A stretch of DNA of 64,000 nt from positions 62,300,216 to 62,364,215 of the forward strand of contig NC_088171.1 of assembly GCF_028769735.1 (NCBI RefSeq). The letters are read 5' to 3'. The notes below the pieces were generated by a model. The model saw only the letters and a program-made list of their open reading frames with translations, made no database searches and was not told the DNA's origin. A program made the position numbers and the translations under genes. Numbering within the stretch: the stretch's first letter is position 1; every line of letters starts with the position of its first letter. Source of the stretch: Zonotrichia leucophrys gambelii (Eukaryota > Chordata > Aves > Passeriformes > Passerellidae). Shown piece by piece: positions 1 through 13,338 of this stretch.

Positions 1-1876
1 TTCTGTCAGCCCTGCCTCTGGTGTTGCTGATGCCTTTGGGATCCCAAACCACTGCTGACAGTCCAAAGCATGGCTACTTCCATTATGGATGACTGGCTCT
101 GCTAGAGTCATCATCCCCTCCCAGACCTTGACTCATGCTGGATTTATTCCTTGAGTTTCTTCACATGGTGATAATATAGCAGGAAGCACCAGATCTCTGC
201 AGGGAAGATTAGCCAACACCCAGGAGAGGTCACTTCTCTCACATCCCACTTTCAGGCAGCCCCAGCTGCAGCTGTCCTTCTGTTTATTAGTTTATATAAA
301 AAGTAACTGGCTCCTTATATGTTTTGAAATGCATTCCCCTGTTGGGTTATCCTCTTACTTTTCTGTTCTGATTTTTAACTGCTGGGGGATTTTTGTCCAT
401 ATGCTGAGCACTTCCCCTCTGTTCAGTTCATGCTGCATATCTTTAATGCTGTATTTGATAGTTTCGTGATCTGCATATATTCTTTGAATAGATTATGCCA
501 GCAGGTGTCTGGTGAAGTCTGCCTTCATCCTTTGATAGGGTTCTGACATCCTGATCTGTAGTCTGTTATCTCTCTGTTTATCAGTCATACATTTTTATGT
601 GCACCATTACCTCAGTCACCTAGGGGTCTCAGTCTTGTTTATTTTTTTGCCTAGATGGAGTTGAGTTAGTGTTTAAATGATTGTCAGGAGAAAATAGATT
701 CTGTATCTGCCTTCTCTCTTTCCTTTTCCTTTGGCACTTCAGTTTTTGAGCACAGTCACTATTAAGGATGAGATACTTGCCCAGTTTTAGAAGGCCCTAA
801 ATGGCAAGTGTGCCTGTTTGCTGTGTCTAGGATCGTGTTTTTGCAATGGCTTGGAGAATTTCTGTCTATGAGACAGTGGCCTCATTTATTTGCTGACAGG
901 TGGAACTAGTGGCTTGTGGCCTGGAAAAGCTTCAGGTGGTCTTTGGGGACCCAAAGGGGTCCCTGGTCACCTCCAGCTCCTGGATCTCCTCTCCCTCATC
1001 CCATATAAACTCCATGCTGCTCATTGCTTGGGTACCTCCCAGCACCAGAAAAACTGAAAACCCTCCCCACATCCGAATCTGCACCTTAGTGCTACAGCAG
1101 CAGTGGGAAGAACACCATGTGCATTTTGAGATAATGAAGTTTGCTAAAAATCAGACCTGAAATGCTTTCTCAAACTGCCTCTGAGATACCCAGATGTTAG
1201 TGGTATAAAACCTTGTGACAGGGAAGTGGAAATACATTTTGTATGCCAGCTGGGCAGATCGTGCAATGTCCTAGTTCTTTCACAGCATGTTTTTTTAGGC
1301 TTTATGTGTAAAGCACTTGCTTGAAAGGGAAATTATAATTGTTTATGCAACTTAAAGGATTGTTGAATTTCTTTTCCCTGGCTATGTTCAAATTCTTACA
1401 GTATTTTGAGAAGAGTTCATTTAGAGTTTTTGGAATTTTGTTGTTGTACTTTGTTTCTTGGATAATAAGTTGCCTGTCACTTCACAGTAGCACCATCACT
1501 GCAATAATTTTAAAATGTAAGGACATTCTTCTCTTTTTTCCCTAACTGTTGAAGAGGAAAAAGTGAGACTTATTCCTGTTGCCTAAGAAAAGCAAGTTAA
1601 GTTTCTGCTATTGCTGACTCATAAGCATGGCAAGAATACAAAAATGCCATGATTAAGTAAAGGTGAGTTTTTTCCTCCTCATATCACAGTTATCTTTGGA
1701 AAATATCAATGTTGTAAACCAAAGCTCTGCTGCACTGCAGGCAAATAGAACTACAGAGCTCCAGTGGGGGAATTTGTAAAGAAGGCTTTAATGAGGCCAG
1801 GAATTAAATCTTTTTTTTTTCAAATATAGTATAATGCAAATAAAATTAATTTATAGCAAAAGCCAAATATCTCTTT

Positions 1877-1892
1877 TTTGTTTGTTTGTTTG
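1877..1892. repeat. (TTTG)4 microsatellite
   Basis: Four consecutive TTTG units preceded by a short T run, in intron 1. Confidence 0.85.
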
Positions 1893-3511
1893 CATTTCTT
1901 TATTCACCAACTGACACTTTATCATGCTGTGTGTTTTCCTGTTAGTTTTTGTTTTGATTTGGTTGCTAAGTTTGAAAACTAGGAAATGTGGGTTTTTTTG
2001 GTTTTCATTATTTGTTTGTTTAATTTGAGGGGGCAACCCCTCAAATTCCTTCAGAGCATGCCTTTTTTGAAAGGTACTGATGATTTCCAAATATGTTAGT
2101 TTAGTGGTGGTTGAGATGTTTGACTTGTGCCAAGTCCTGAGCACTTGTCATCTCCAAGTTACTTGTTTTCAGTAGTGTCTGAAGCTGAGTGCCTAAAATT
2201 AGACATGCTCCTAAGTTCAGCTTTCAGAGATATTTGCTGTGGATGTAAGGTGCTTGTAACAGGCACAACTAAACAGCTGGGGTTATGTTCTTGTCTTTTT
2301 GCATGGTTCACCATCCAAAATGAATGACCATGGAGCGAGTATGCTGCAAATTCTGAGCAGAAATAAGGAAGGAGAAAAAAAGCCACAACAGGATATTGTC
2401 ACTGTGCACATTTTGTTGGTGTCTTCTCTTCCTGCCATGGTTCTGAAGGGATTAAAAATAAATCTGCAGCCCACATAAATGAAGTCTAGATAAAGATGTA
2501 ATATATTGAAAAAAAAGGGCAATAATTTTACTTTTAAACTGTAGAACAATAGCAAGGGCCAGTATTTTGTGGTTGTGAAAGTGAATATCTAGAGCTGGCA
2601 GTTAACAGAGGTTTGCAGATTCCACATGGTCACTGTAATAGCAAAGGAATTAAATGAAGATAATTGTGTTTGAATTAGTAAAAAAAGAAAAAAAAAGCAG
2701 CACATACAAAGTTCTTTGGAAATAGTATAAAAATGAAGAAAATAGCTATCTAGAAAATCTGCTGGCCAGCAGAAGCAAGTGCCTTGGGGGAAATGTGTGA
2801 CTCGGCAAGCTGTTGGAAAATATAAAGTTTTCATTGTTTTTGGAAGCAAAAAGAGTGAATTTTACTATCTCTTATGTTTGCAAATATAATTATTTAAATA
2901 TAAACTGAGTTTCCCAATTAAATGGTTCTGACTAAGGTTTACTGCCAAAAAATGTGATTGTGCATATATTTCCTGCCCTTGTGCCATGCTTCTTTTTTCC
3001 CCCATGTGTAAAACCTCTCTAAAGTGCATCTGGTTGAGGTGACTGAAAATTAATTCTAAAGAAAAAATGATTCTCTGCAGATTCACTGCTCATTTTCCCT
3101 GGCCCTCACTGCTGGCTTCCCAAAAGTTTTGTGTGTCCTCTTCTGCCGGTGAAAGGTAGCTGGGAATACGTTCTGTACCTCTTCCACCAAATTCTGTTGG
3201 CTGCATTACTGGAGAGGGTATGGTCTCCCTTTATTTTGCTAGGTTGGAGCATAAGACAGCAACATAGATCTTCACCTTTCCGTGTTGATGTACCCCAATA
3301 TTGTGTTTCTGTGCTTGTGTGAAGCGTTTGCTTTTTCCTTACTCCCTCTGCAAGGGCTGTTCCTGTGCATTTCTGAGATAGAAAACTGTTTAGGCAAGGA
3401 AGAGGGCAGGAAGAAGTGAGGTTTGTAGCACCTGCCTGGGGAAGCAGGAAACCAAATGTGTTTGGCTACACCCATTGTGTGGGAGCATTGTTACCCCAAA
3501 ACTCTTCCACA

Positions 3512-3531
3512 CATATCTAGCGCTAGATATG
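3512..3531. repeat. 20-bp perfect palindrome
   Basis: The half-site CATATCTAGC is followed immediately by its exact reverse complement, with no spacer. It lies in intron 1 near a T-rich stretch. Confidence 0.9.
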
Positions 3532-5407
3532 CTAGTTTGCTTTTCTCCTGGCTGGCCCTTTTTTTTTTTTCTTTTTTTTTGGTTCATTTGGTTTTAGGTT
3601 TGTATTTTGTTTTATCCCAGTTTTGTTTCAGGCATCTGAAATTAGTGTAGAATACCTAGAATACCAGCTTACCAGCTTCTGGAATACAAAACCTTTTTAT
3701 GGTGTCTTCAGGTGTTAAACCAAAAACTGAATCATGAGAAGCTATGGGTCATTTTTGAAAACTTCATTTCTTACAACTAAATGTAGTCCAGTTTCACAAT
3801 CCAGGGATTTCTTTTTGCTTCTGGTAAAGTTAGTGTGTGTAGTATAAATACTGTTTATAAATCTGCATTGTACATTTCTGCATCTAAACTTACTAAACTT
3901 AGAGTACTTTTACAGTACAACTACCTGTTTTAGAGTTATGCTTCAGAATTTGATGAATTCCATCCTAGAATTGCCTTTTTTTCCTCATTGGAATGAAAAG
4001 AAATTTAGATGGTCAAGCTCTGCTATCGAGATGAGTGTAAGGACAGATAAAATCTATCCTTTTCTCTAGCAAAGTCCATGCATAAACTTTTTAAGCACAT
4101 CCTAATGGGCTAATTTTACAGCGCCCTTGTTTTAAGTTCCTATGAACATGCCTTGGTATTTAAAGACAGGATGTTCCAGATTTTCTGTGTTTAAGGGCCT
4201 AATAAAGTGTTACATAATACCATTGCAATGCCTGAAAAGTTTAGTCTTTGATCAAGCCACTAATTCCAAGGATAATGTGCTTAAATTTAGCACAGTGCAG
4301 ACAGTTTCTACAGTGGGGAGAAAAACCAACTTTCTTTTGGCATAAAATAACCTGTCAAGTTGGCACTTTTTTCCCCTTACTGATATTTGTTTCTTTCTGT
4401 TGTGTGCACTTACTGGGACATCACTGGGCTAATGAGAACAAAACTGCTCTGTTTGTATTGGTTTGTTTTTTTAAAGACCACTGACATTTTTCTATAGAAA
4501 AGGAACTGAAAATAGAATTGCACAGATATTGCAGCAGCAAGAATGGGGCAAGTTATTTTAGATGTGCCAGTTCCCATTCTACTGACGGATTGCACTTTAA
4601 GCCTACTGTTTTATTTTTAAATTGCTGAATATGTGCAGGCTCAAGGCTTTCATCTGGCCTGAAAGTTAAGTGTGTTGCTGAATTGGGACTTTACAAACAC
4701 TGCTATAAGGATCCTGCTATCCCTGCCTTCAGGCAAGCCCCGTTGGTCTTTGGGGAAGATAATTTACATTGAAGTCACCGAAGGGTGGTTGGGTAGACAA
4801 ACATTTGTCTGTATTCCATCTTGTGTTTTGAATAAATCAGCTGTGTACTTATCAGTTACACAGACAAAATGAAAAGGTGCTTGGCTTACTGTGTTTTGTT
4901 CTAAGTTTTTAAAAACTAAACATTTAAATGTGGTGGGAGATAAATCAGGTCTGTGTTGATGCTATTCTTAGTGCTGCTTCTTTGAAGTTGTCTACTCAAG
5001 AATGCAGATGTAGGAACTGGGCTGAAATCTCAGGATCAGTGCTTGAGGCTGGCGAGCTGAATCATGTCTAATGAGACCTGTCTTGGTCCTGCTTCCCTTT
5101 TGGTGCTCTGGTGTCCATCCATTGTCTGTGGTGGATGAAGGGACATGCTGTTGTGGATTGGGAGCTCAGCAGTGCTCTTGAGAGGGGGTGTGGAAATACC
5201 TGTTTGGGATTTGGGGCATTCATCACACCTGAAAAGACTAGCTGGGGTCAGCATCTGTTACCCAAGAATCTCTTTGTGAGAAAAAGGTGGGGAAGTGGTG
5301 TGTTTAATGATTATGGAAGACGAGGATCCAAGCTCCAAATAGATGCTAAGCCATGCAGGTGGCTTAGAAAGAGAGGGAGAAAGCAGTGCTGTGGTGTTCT
5401 CTCCCTG

Positions 5408-5463
5408 GGAACTTCTTAGAGTTCTAGGGACTCTTGGAACTTCTTGGAGTTCTAGGGACTTTC
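5408..5463. repeat. Tandem duplication, 28-bp unit, two copies
   Basis: Units 5408-5435 and 5436-5463 both read GGAACTTCTTxGAGTTCTAG followed by GGACT, and differ at only a few positions. Confidence 0.9.
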
Positions 5464-8400
5464 AGAGAAGGCTTTGCTGGGACTCAGGTGTCTGCTTTGT
5501 TGTATCTTACCCTCCTGGAGTAGTTGTCTTCCTTGTTTCTGTTAGTTTTCACTTAAGCATCTCTCTCCTAACTTTACATATGTTTAAGTGGGGCCTTCTG
5601 AGCATACCTGACAGAAGAACTGGGGTGATGGGGTGATGTGGTGATAGAGGGCAGATGGTACAAGATGCCATCATTCCTATCAGAAGTTCTTGATCCAGGC
5701 GACTCTTTTGTGAAGAAGCAAGGCTGGTAGTTCTGGTATCGGGTTTTTTGCTTGCTAATTTTGTTGGGATTTTTTTTTGGTGTGCCAAACTTCTTGTTTG
5801 GATAACAACACTTCAATCCTCTTTTCCTTTTCTTATTAAACTACCATCTATACTCTGACCTTCTAGCTGTAGTTCTGCTTTTAGACACGTCTGACACGTA
5901 ATACTGTGAAATACCCCACCTGCACAGAAGTATGTAAAATTATTCTTTTTAAGTATTTTTGGACTTAAGGTACTGTAATTAGTTTGCTGCCTCACTGCTG
6001 AGCAGTCTGAAGAAGCAAGGCAGATCTTCTAATAACCTAGAGGCATTCTGGTTTAAAAGAACCACCAGGATGACTTAAGGCTCCCGATTGTTTGATTTTC
6101 CTGCTGTTCCTATTACAGATAGGAATTAGTGCTGACTATCTTAGATACAAGGGAGTTTCATCATTTGGCATCACTTGCTGAGAGAGCAGTAATTAATGAG
6201 GTACAGGTAGTGGCAGAACATTGCTGCACAGAAATGATCATTGCTTAAACATCTGTTCAACATACAGAGTCATTACAGCTCAATGTGAGGGCTGTTGACA
6301 ATGAGCTAAAGCTGGTTTTGGATCAGGTCCATGTATTAAATTTATCAAAGGTAAGTGTATGGGAGTGTGTCTTAGCATTATGATGTAGATTTGACTTCTC
6401 AAGCTTACTTTTGACTTAAATGTTTTTCCTTTAAAATTTTTGATGACTCAGGGTTTAATCTATAACTATATTTTGTATCCTGCTAGTGATTATTCTGCTA
6501 GTGGTTTCATAGAGGTAATCCAGAAAGAACATCTGTTTCAAGTTTACAGTCTAAATCATGGAAGGATATTTGACTCTGTAAGTAGGGAAACAGAATTTAC
6601 CCAGGAAAACAGCACAACAAGCCAAAATACTGTCAGTTTTGTATATTCTACTTCACCAACTCCATTTTCTGCATCCAACTGCACACAAAATACCAAGGCT
6701 ATAACAACTTAGTGCTGCTTCTGAAGAGGACAATAATCTTTAATTAGTCATGCACACACGCTTTTCTCTCTATGTCTCTCCCATGACAGAAATTCTGTTT
6801 TCAAGCCTTTGCTTCTGCCCCACCAAGATCTTCCATAGGACTCCTACAACACAAAACCAGAGAAATAAGTTGTTTCTGTATAGTTCTGCAGATGTGACAT
6901 GTCAGCAGTGAAATCAGTATTTCTCCTATGTAAGTTAATTTTTCTCCCCTCTGATCCGTGCTGATTGCAGTCTGCAGTGCCTGGCTATGAACAGAAGATA
7001 CAGCGTCCTGCAAGTGACAGTCAGTTCTGCTTCCTTTACAAATAAAAGCCTCTTTGTGCTGGCTCCCAGTGCACTGAGTTCTGTGCAAAGCAATACCACT
7101 GTGGGCAATAAGGGGAACTGCATGGACTGTGTTACACAAATCCTTTTCCTTCATGGAAGCCTAGGTCAGAACTCTAGCAGTGGGAAACTTGACATGGTCT
7201 CCATGGTATTGCCCTCATTTTTGGAGATGCTTGTCATCTCCCTGTGTAGAGCTGAATGATCTCTGCAGAGGATATTTGTCCTTATGGTTCATAAAAATAG
7301 TCTGGAAGATCAAAATATTTTGAGAAATTTCAGCAAGTATCAGATATCTTTGAGATCTGATTAAAGACTATTCCATCTCTCATTCTTAACACGCCCCTTC
7401 TAAATATCACACTTTTGATGTTATGAAACGCTCTAATAACAGCAGGTCTGTTTTTCAACATCAAAGTAGAAATGTCTCCTGCAAAGTGAACTTAAATATG
7501 TTGTTTGCCAGGTGTCTTTGGTTATATGTGCAAAATAATCTTTTAAACATGGAAAACAAATTACTGCATTTCTGTAGCTCTTGCTTTATTCTTTGGAAGA
7601 AAGGCATCACCCTGGAAGATGGGCCTGATCTCTGGCAGAGTGGAATGCTTTGTAATGGCATTCCCTTTCCAAAATACTACCCAAGCACTGTTGTACTCCA
7701 CAGACAGTGGTTTGACTTGAGCTGCTACTGCTGGCAGTAGTTTCTGTTAGCAAGGTTCTTTATGCTTTTCCAAATACTGAAAAGAGCTGTCTGGTCATCT
7801 GTGGTAAGTCTGTGAATAGAGGAGAAAGTCTAATTTATGATAAAAACCTTGTAGCAATCTTCTAAAGTAGTGCTTAGAAGCTCATTAGTACATGGCAACA
7901 CAGTATCTTCACCATGAGATGTAACTTCCTCTTTATACTGAACCACCATGAGAGGCCTCTGCTCTTACACTTTTGTTCAGCAAATAAAATGCAGATTTAA
8001 ACCTTTGCTCTCTCATTTGGCTGGTAAATCCAAGGCCTGGAATAAATTAGAGGCATCTTCTGCCATATCTCTAACCCGACTGCATCATCTGCTACATGTA
8101 GAAGTGGACATGGACCTGGATGCTGGCTGGGAATATTCTGACAGCCTGGCTGTGCTCAAACACACTTGTACCTCTCTCTGGAAATGTGTAAATGTGCAAT
8201 ATGCCTGGTTTTTATCCACAGACTGTGCCCTTGAGGACACACCAGCACCCTGTCATCAACAAGGGGCAAGTTAGCAGTGTGACTGCTTGTAGTGATTGCC
8301 AGAGTAACAGCTTTAACAGGAATTTTGCTTACAGAGGATGGTCTGATTTGGGTAATGGACTTAATTGGCATTTGGAGTTTGGAGAGAAATGTGTGGTCAA

Positions 8401-11367
8401 TTTGTTATATCCTCCTAGATTTCTGGAAAGTGAGATCAAATTTTCTGCAAGCCTAAGGGAGGAAAAATGTAGTAGAGGCAAAAGAAAGTATTTCTGTGGT
8501 CAGAACTGAATGCAGGATATTTCCTTCTGATACTTAACTGTAAGGAAAAGGTTAAAAGCCCTAAAATAAGAGGCTATGTGTTTGTACTTAACTATCTCTT
8601 CCTAGAGTGTGATCTAGTAACTCTCAACTATGTATTGCCACTTTTTCAAACAGGGAGATTTGCAGATGCAAGGTTTATGGGCTGAGCAGAACTGAAACTT
8701 CCTGAAATGAGTTATCAGTCGCCTACCTTCAACTACAAGAAGCAGTGACCAAAACTCTTGGTAATGATTTGGTATAAAGGTGTATAGTCAGGTTTTGTCC
8801 TCTCTCATATTTTCTGTTTCCTATCTCAGGAATTTCTAGCTAGGAAAGACACTTTCTCTTTTCTCCTTTTAAGATTTTTGTGGGATTTTTTTTTTCAGTA
8901 ATTTTTCAGTGTACCAAGCAACACTTTACCTCTCTCTTTGGAAATCCTCTATGGCTCCATGGCTTTCCTGTTATAGAGATTTGACAAGTTACTACTTTTG
9001 TTCGAGGTTTCTTTTTTCCTCCTCAGCCTTCACCATGGAGCCAGTTTGCTCCCAACACAAAAAGTGATAATTGCTCCTATTCAGTGTTATTGACATCAGG
9101 CTCATGTCCTGCAAAGGGTGAAATTTTTAGATGCACCTATTTAACTCCAGGTATTTGAAACCTTTATATTGTGATTTGCCAACTAGCATTTGCCCTTAGA
9201 AGTGCTCACTTGCAAATGGTTAATTGGATCAAATAAAATACTGAGCAAAAAATGGTTTGGATTTCCTCTGAGAGTGGTTAGGAATTTGAGGAGATGACTT
9301 TGCTATGTGAAAGGCCCTGCCTGTTGATGGAGATGACTGAAAAGGTGGCTCCAAATCCCTAGGAGTTAGTGCTTCCCCTTCACACAGCACCAGTCCAGTG
9401 TTTGCCAGGTTTCATCCTGTTAAAAATGGGAGAAGATACAAAGGCTCAGGACAGATGGGACTGACCTTTTATGTGCTTTGAGGGATTGGATTACAGCACA
9501 GTCCAATAGGGGGATCTTGAAACCACTGTGTTTGGCTATTCTTGCATCAACATCATGGGTGCTTGGTGAGTTGGTTTGACCTGATTGCTAACTTTGTGTA
9601 AAACTCAGATTTGCTATCTAAACATCACTGCTGAGTTATTGCTACTACAGAATTTGAAAGAATACAGGGAGGAACTACAGTTTATTTTTTTCCTTTGTTG
9701 TTCATACCTGCTCTGGATCCATCAAGCCTTTTAAAGTTGAGACTAATCAAGAATTAAAGGATTAATTAAGCAGACAACAATAACGATCGACTCTGTTGCG
9801 CTGGAGCTGTTCCAGATTTTCTCTCTCTCCAGAAGTGTGGATATCTTGTTTCTGTATTGCAAGGCTGTCTCCAGCTGGCTGTGACTCAGACACAAGTCTT
9901 CCAGATGTCGTTGCAGAATACTGTGATGAGACTGCCTTTCTGTCTTCCAGTGTTTAATCATGGAAAATGAAAGGAAGATACTGTCTTCTTTTGGCACCAT
10001 ATCATGTGCTCTGATTCCTAATTTTATTACTTCTTATTCTCTAGAGCATGGAAGAAAGTGACTGTAAAAAGCAAAGGTGTTTCCTTTCTGCTAGCAATCT
10101 TGAAACCAGATGTGCAAAATTTTGGTGGCAACACCAAAGAGATGTGGCTAGCTACAAACATGTGTCAAATGACTTGCAATGCTGTAGAAGGTTAATTGGC
10201 ATATAATTTTTATTTCCATGTTGTTTTTGCCTGGACACTATTCATCAGTGTTCAGAAGCCCTGAATTTTCTGTTTATAAAATGTTTTTAGCAACAGTGGA
10301 AATAACCAAAAGGGAATAGTATGAATCCTTTTCTCTTTGGAAAGGGAAAGGAAGGAAAGTGTGACTTAGTTCACTTGTGATGCAGCACAACATTTGTTAA
10401 ATTCTTAGGGATCTGTTTACTTGGATGCCTTAAGTATGTAGAATGAAGGATAAAACTAATGTCAAATGGAATGCAGTAAAGTCACTGTCAGATGAACTGT
10501 CAGCCTTTGTGTGCATGCATGTGAACACTGCATGTGTTTAAGATGGTACCTAGAAATAACTAAGTAGAGGAGGTTATATGAAAAGCTGCTGCATCCCTCT
10601 ATTCCCTTGTGTGGTATTAGTGAACTGTGAATAGCACACTCTGAAGGTACATATCTATAAGTAACCTGAACAGAAAGAGAGATAATAATTGTTTTCATTC
10701 TTCCTCTGTAAGTTTCCCAGACCTGAAGCTGGGAAGAATTCTCTTTGACTGAACTGAGAATCTCCACAGTGTAGAACAGAGCAAGTCTGGTCCATTGCCA
10801 GATTATTGCTTGCTGAGTGCATTGGGTCTGTGATGTTTGGCTGCTGTGCAGGAACAACCCTTAGAAACCAAAACCTCATTGAAACATAAGGGTGATGTTT
10901 TGCCCTAGTACAAGGCTTTGCACCGACCCTTGCAGAAAGAGCACAGAGTCTTGGTTAATTGTCTTGGTTAATTTGCACAACAAAATGCAGGTGTGACATG
11001 GTTGGTAGCACAGGCAACACATACTCAAAGGCCAAGGCAAGCAGGAGCACACGTATGTGAGGCTGCTGAGCTGCTTGTGATTAAGTCTCTGCCACATTAT
11101 CTGCTGCTGCTGCCACTGTCATTCCCTGCCTTAGCTGTTTAAATAATGCTACAAGTGTGTCTGCTCTGGGTTCTTGCACTTTCCTTATGTTGTGTGTGTG
11201 TGAGCCTCTGAGATCCCAGCATCCTTAACATCCCAAACTGGGCTTGCAAGGGCCAAGTGAAAGTAAAAAGCAAATGCCTGCTTATCGTGATGGCTTTTCC
11301 TGGTGTAAAGTTTCTGTGAGTGGCACTGCACAGAGGGGGTATTGTCTTTCAAACAACCAACCACACC

Positions 11368-11433
11368 AGTTTCTCTGAGTCTTTGCACTTTCCTTCCATC
11401 AGTTTCTGTGAGTCTTTGCACTTTCCTTCTTTA
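11368..11433. repeat. Tandem duplication, 33-bp unit, two copies
   Basis: Units 11368-11400 and 11401-11433 share AGTTTCTxTGAGTCTTTGCA then CTTTCCTTC, with one mismatch over the first 29 bases. A related TTGCACTTTCCTT also occurs near 11174. Confidence 0.88.
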
Positions 11434-11598
11434 CTCCAGATCAGAGAACCTCTGCATGCCACAGAGTTGAGCTGCACTGGATGTGCCAGTGTGACCCCAA
11501 GCTGGAGCAGGATGGGGGGATTAAGGTTCACTGAATTGTCACTGATGAGTTGGCACCCATCAGTCTTCTCCCTCTGAGGGAGAATCATGACACCTTCT

Positions 11599-11739
11599 AC
11601 CCTCTTTTGGAATATACTTTGCTGTCTTCTGCTTTGGGTGGTGAGTATTTAGACACCATTTAGACAAGACTTGGGTAAAAATAATTTTAAACTTCACATC
11701 AGCTCTTTTGGATTACATCTTTTTAATGTGAAGGCTCTT
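11599..11739 (+). pseudogene. Partial duplicate of MBOAT1 exon 2 end plus donor and 5' intron 2
   Basis: These 141 bp align to 14065-14204 with about five substitutions and one inserted T, roughly 96 percent identity. The copy covers the last 41 nt of exon 2, the gtgagta donor and the first 99 bp of intron 2. The inserted T in the run after CCCTC breaks the reading frame, and the 5' half of the exon and its acceptor are absent, so it is unlikely to act as a coding exon. High identity suggests a recent event. It lies in intron 1 in the same orientation as the source. Confidence 0.9.
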
Positions 11740-13338
11740 CCACTTGCTTGGAAAGGATGCAATCAGAGCAGCCCTGTAAGGGCTTCAGTGGTTTCTGCTG
11801 CACCTCTGTCTGTGGAAGGGTGGGAGCAAGGTGTTAGCATTTTGAATGTAACTCTATGGTAAAAGACAAGTTCAGGACTTCTACTACAGCATCTGGATTT
11901 TGTGAGACCAGTGCAATTTTGTTCTTTTGTTGTTTTTGTTCTACACGTCTTGCACTAAAAATGAGAATTTATTTCTTTGGTTATAATTCTGTGATACTAT
12001 TTATTATAAATGCTGGTTGCTTGCATGAGCAAGAAATAAATAGATATTGTCTCTGCTCCAAACAACTAGAATTCAGCATACCCAAATATTTAAATTATTG
12101 CATTATTCTATTGCATGACTGCCTGCATCACTGAAATAGAGCAACTGCACCAATGGAGCCAACAAACCTTTAATGGAAGCATTTTCATGAACAGCCAACA
12201 CCATTTTGGACGTGGTCCACCAGAATAAAAGCACTTTGGGGCTATAGTATCTTGTTAAACACATTGTAAATGTTTTTGACAAGAAGCCTGGCAGGATCTA
12301 ACCAGCCCTGGACAGCCAGCATGTCAGAGCATTTCCGAGTGAGATATATTATCCTGTCCTGGACTGATAGCTTCGGATAATCCTCTAATCCAAGTCATTG
12401 CTTAAATGTTGCAGCCTGCTTAGTTTTGCTTGGTCTGGGATGACTTGCTGCTGAAGAGCTCAGGGTGAATTTAAAAAAACACCAAAAGATTAAAAAGAAA
12501 AAAAAAAAAAAAAAAGAACTGTGACACTGTGACTGAATAAATGAATTTACCTCCAGCTGTCCAGGGTTCAGGCTGGACTTAAGGATGTTGTATCCCAGTG
12601 GTGTATTTGCTCTGTTAGAGACAGCTCCTGGCTCTGTTTTGACTGTGACTTTGATCTGTTTTTCCTCTGACTTCTGGGATTTTTGCTGAGGCTGTCAAAG
12701 AGAAGGTGACTTGAAGAAGGCAGCGTGATGTCAGTTTTGCTCTGGAGGACACTGAAGCTCTTGCTTGTCCTTGTGTCTGACAAGAGCAGCCTCTACTCCT
12801 GTCCTGTTTGCCCTCTGCATCTCTTGTGCTCCCACTGCCATCCATCCCTCCTTGCAGCAAGGCCAGACTGATTTTCACTTGCAGTAATCAAAGAACATTT
12901 GAGAAGCATATTCCTTTAGGAGTCTGCTTGATGGCAGAGCAAAGTTGTTTGCATTCAAACCACAAAACAATGGGGAATTGGAAGGCCTGTGTGGAAGATG
13001 CTGTGGAATGGAGGAATTCAGCTAGGGTGGCTGCCCGGTTCTCACTGCTAGTGAGCAGTGTCACATCAGCATTGTTGATTTTGCCCTTGTGCTGGGGTGG
13101 GGGACAGTCAGGTACTGGGGTAATATTTCAGTCCCAGGCTGCTTCCTGGCCCTGCCCTTTGCCAAGAGGACTGAGAAGGGGAATGATGTGCCCTGCACCT
13201 AGGCCAGGCTGGCAGCAGAGCGGAGCCTTCCTCCAAGGAGAGTGAAAGCCACCAGAGCCCAGCTGTGCCCTGGGGCAGCTGGAGCCTGACCTTCCTCATC
13301 TGCTTCTGCTTCAGGCTGTGTGCCTGTTGCATTCATAT
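11740..13338 (+). other. MBOAT1 intron 1, no gene seen
   Basis: No exon recognised. The segment 13040-13260 is richer in G and C and gives an open frame of 145 codons (12808-13245) with no family resemblance. The homopolymer at 12498 is the only clear repeat. Confidence 0.65.
12498..12515 (+). repeat. A18 homopolymer
   Basis: Eighteen consecutive A within an A-rich stretch (about 12474-12517). It could be the tail of a decayed retroposon, but I recognise no source sequence upstream. Confidence 0.8.

Larger units (their letters stand above)
1..11598 (+). other. Upstream part of MBOAT1 intron 1, no gene seen
   Basis: No exon with MBOAT family similarity, no CpG island and no recognisable first exon. 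Open frames are short, overlap on both strands and resemble no protein I know. Contents seen: (TTTG)4 at 1877-1892, a 20-bp perfect palindrome at 3512-3531, a 28-bp tandem duplication at 5408-5463 and a 33-bp tandem duplication at 11368-11433. Assignment to intron 1 assumes that the first exon lies further upstream. Confidence 0.7.

Noticed and set aside
6440..6712. 90-codon frame in intron 1
   Set aside because: Ser/Thr-rich, but with no splice context, family resemblance or codon signal.
12808..13245. 145-codon frame in intron 1
   Set aside because: GC-rich chance frame, overlapped by antisense frames; no domain or family signal.
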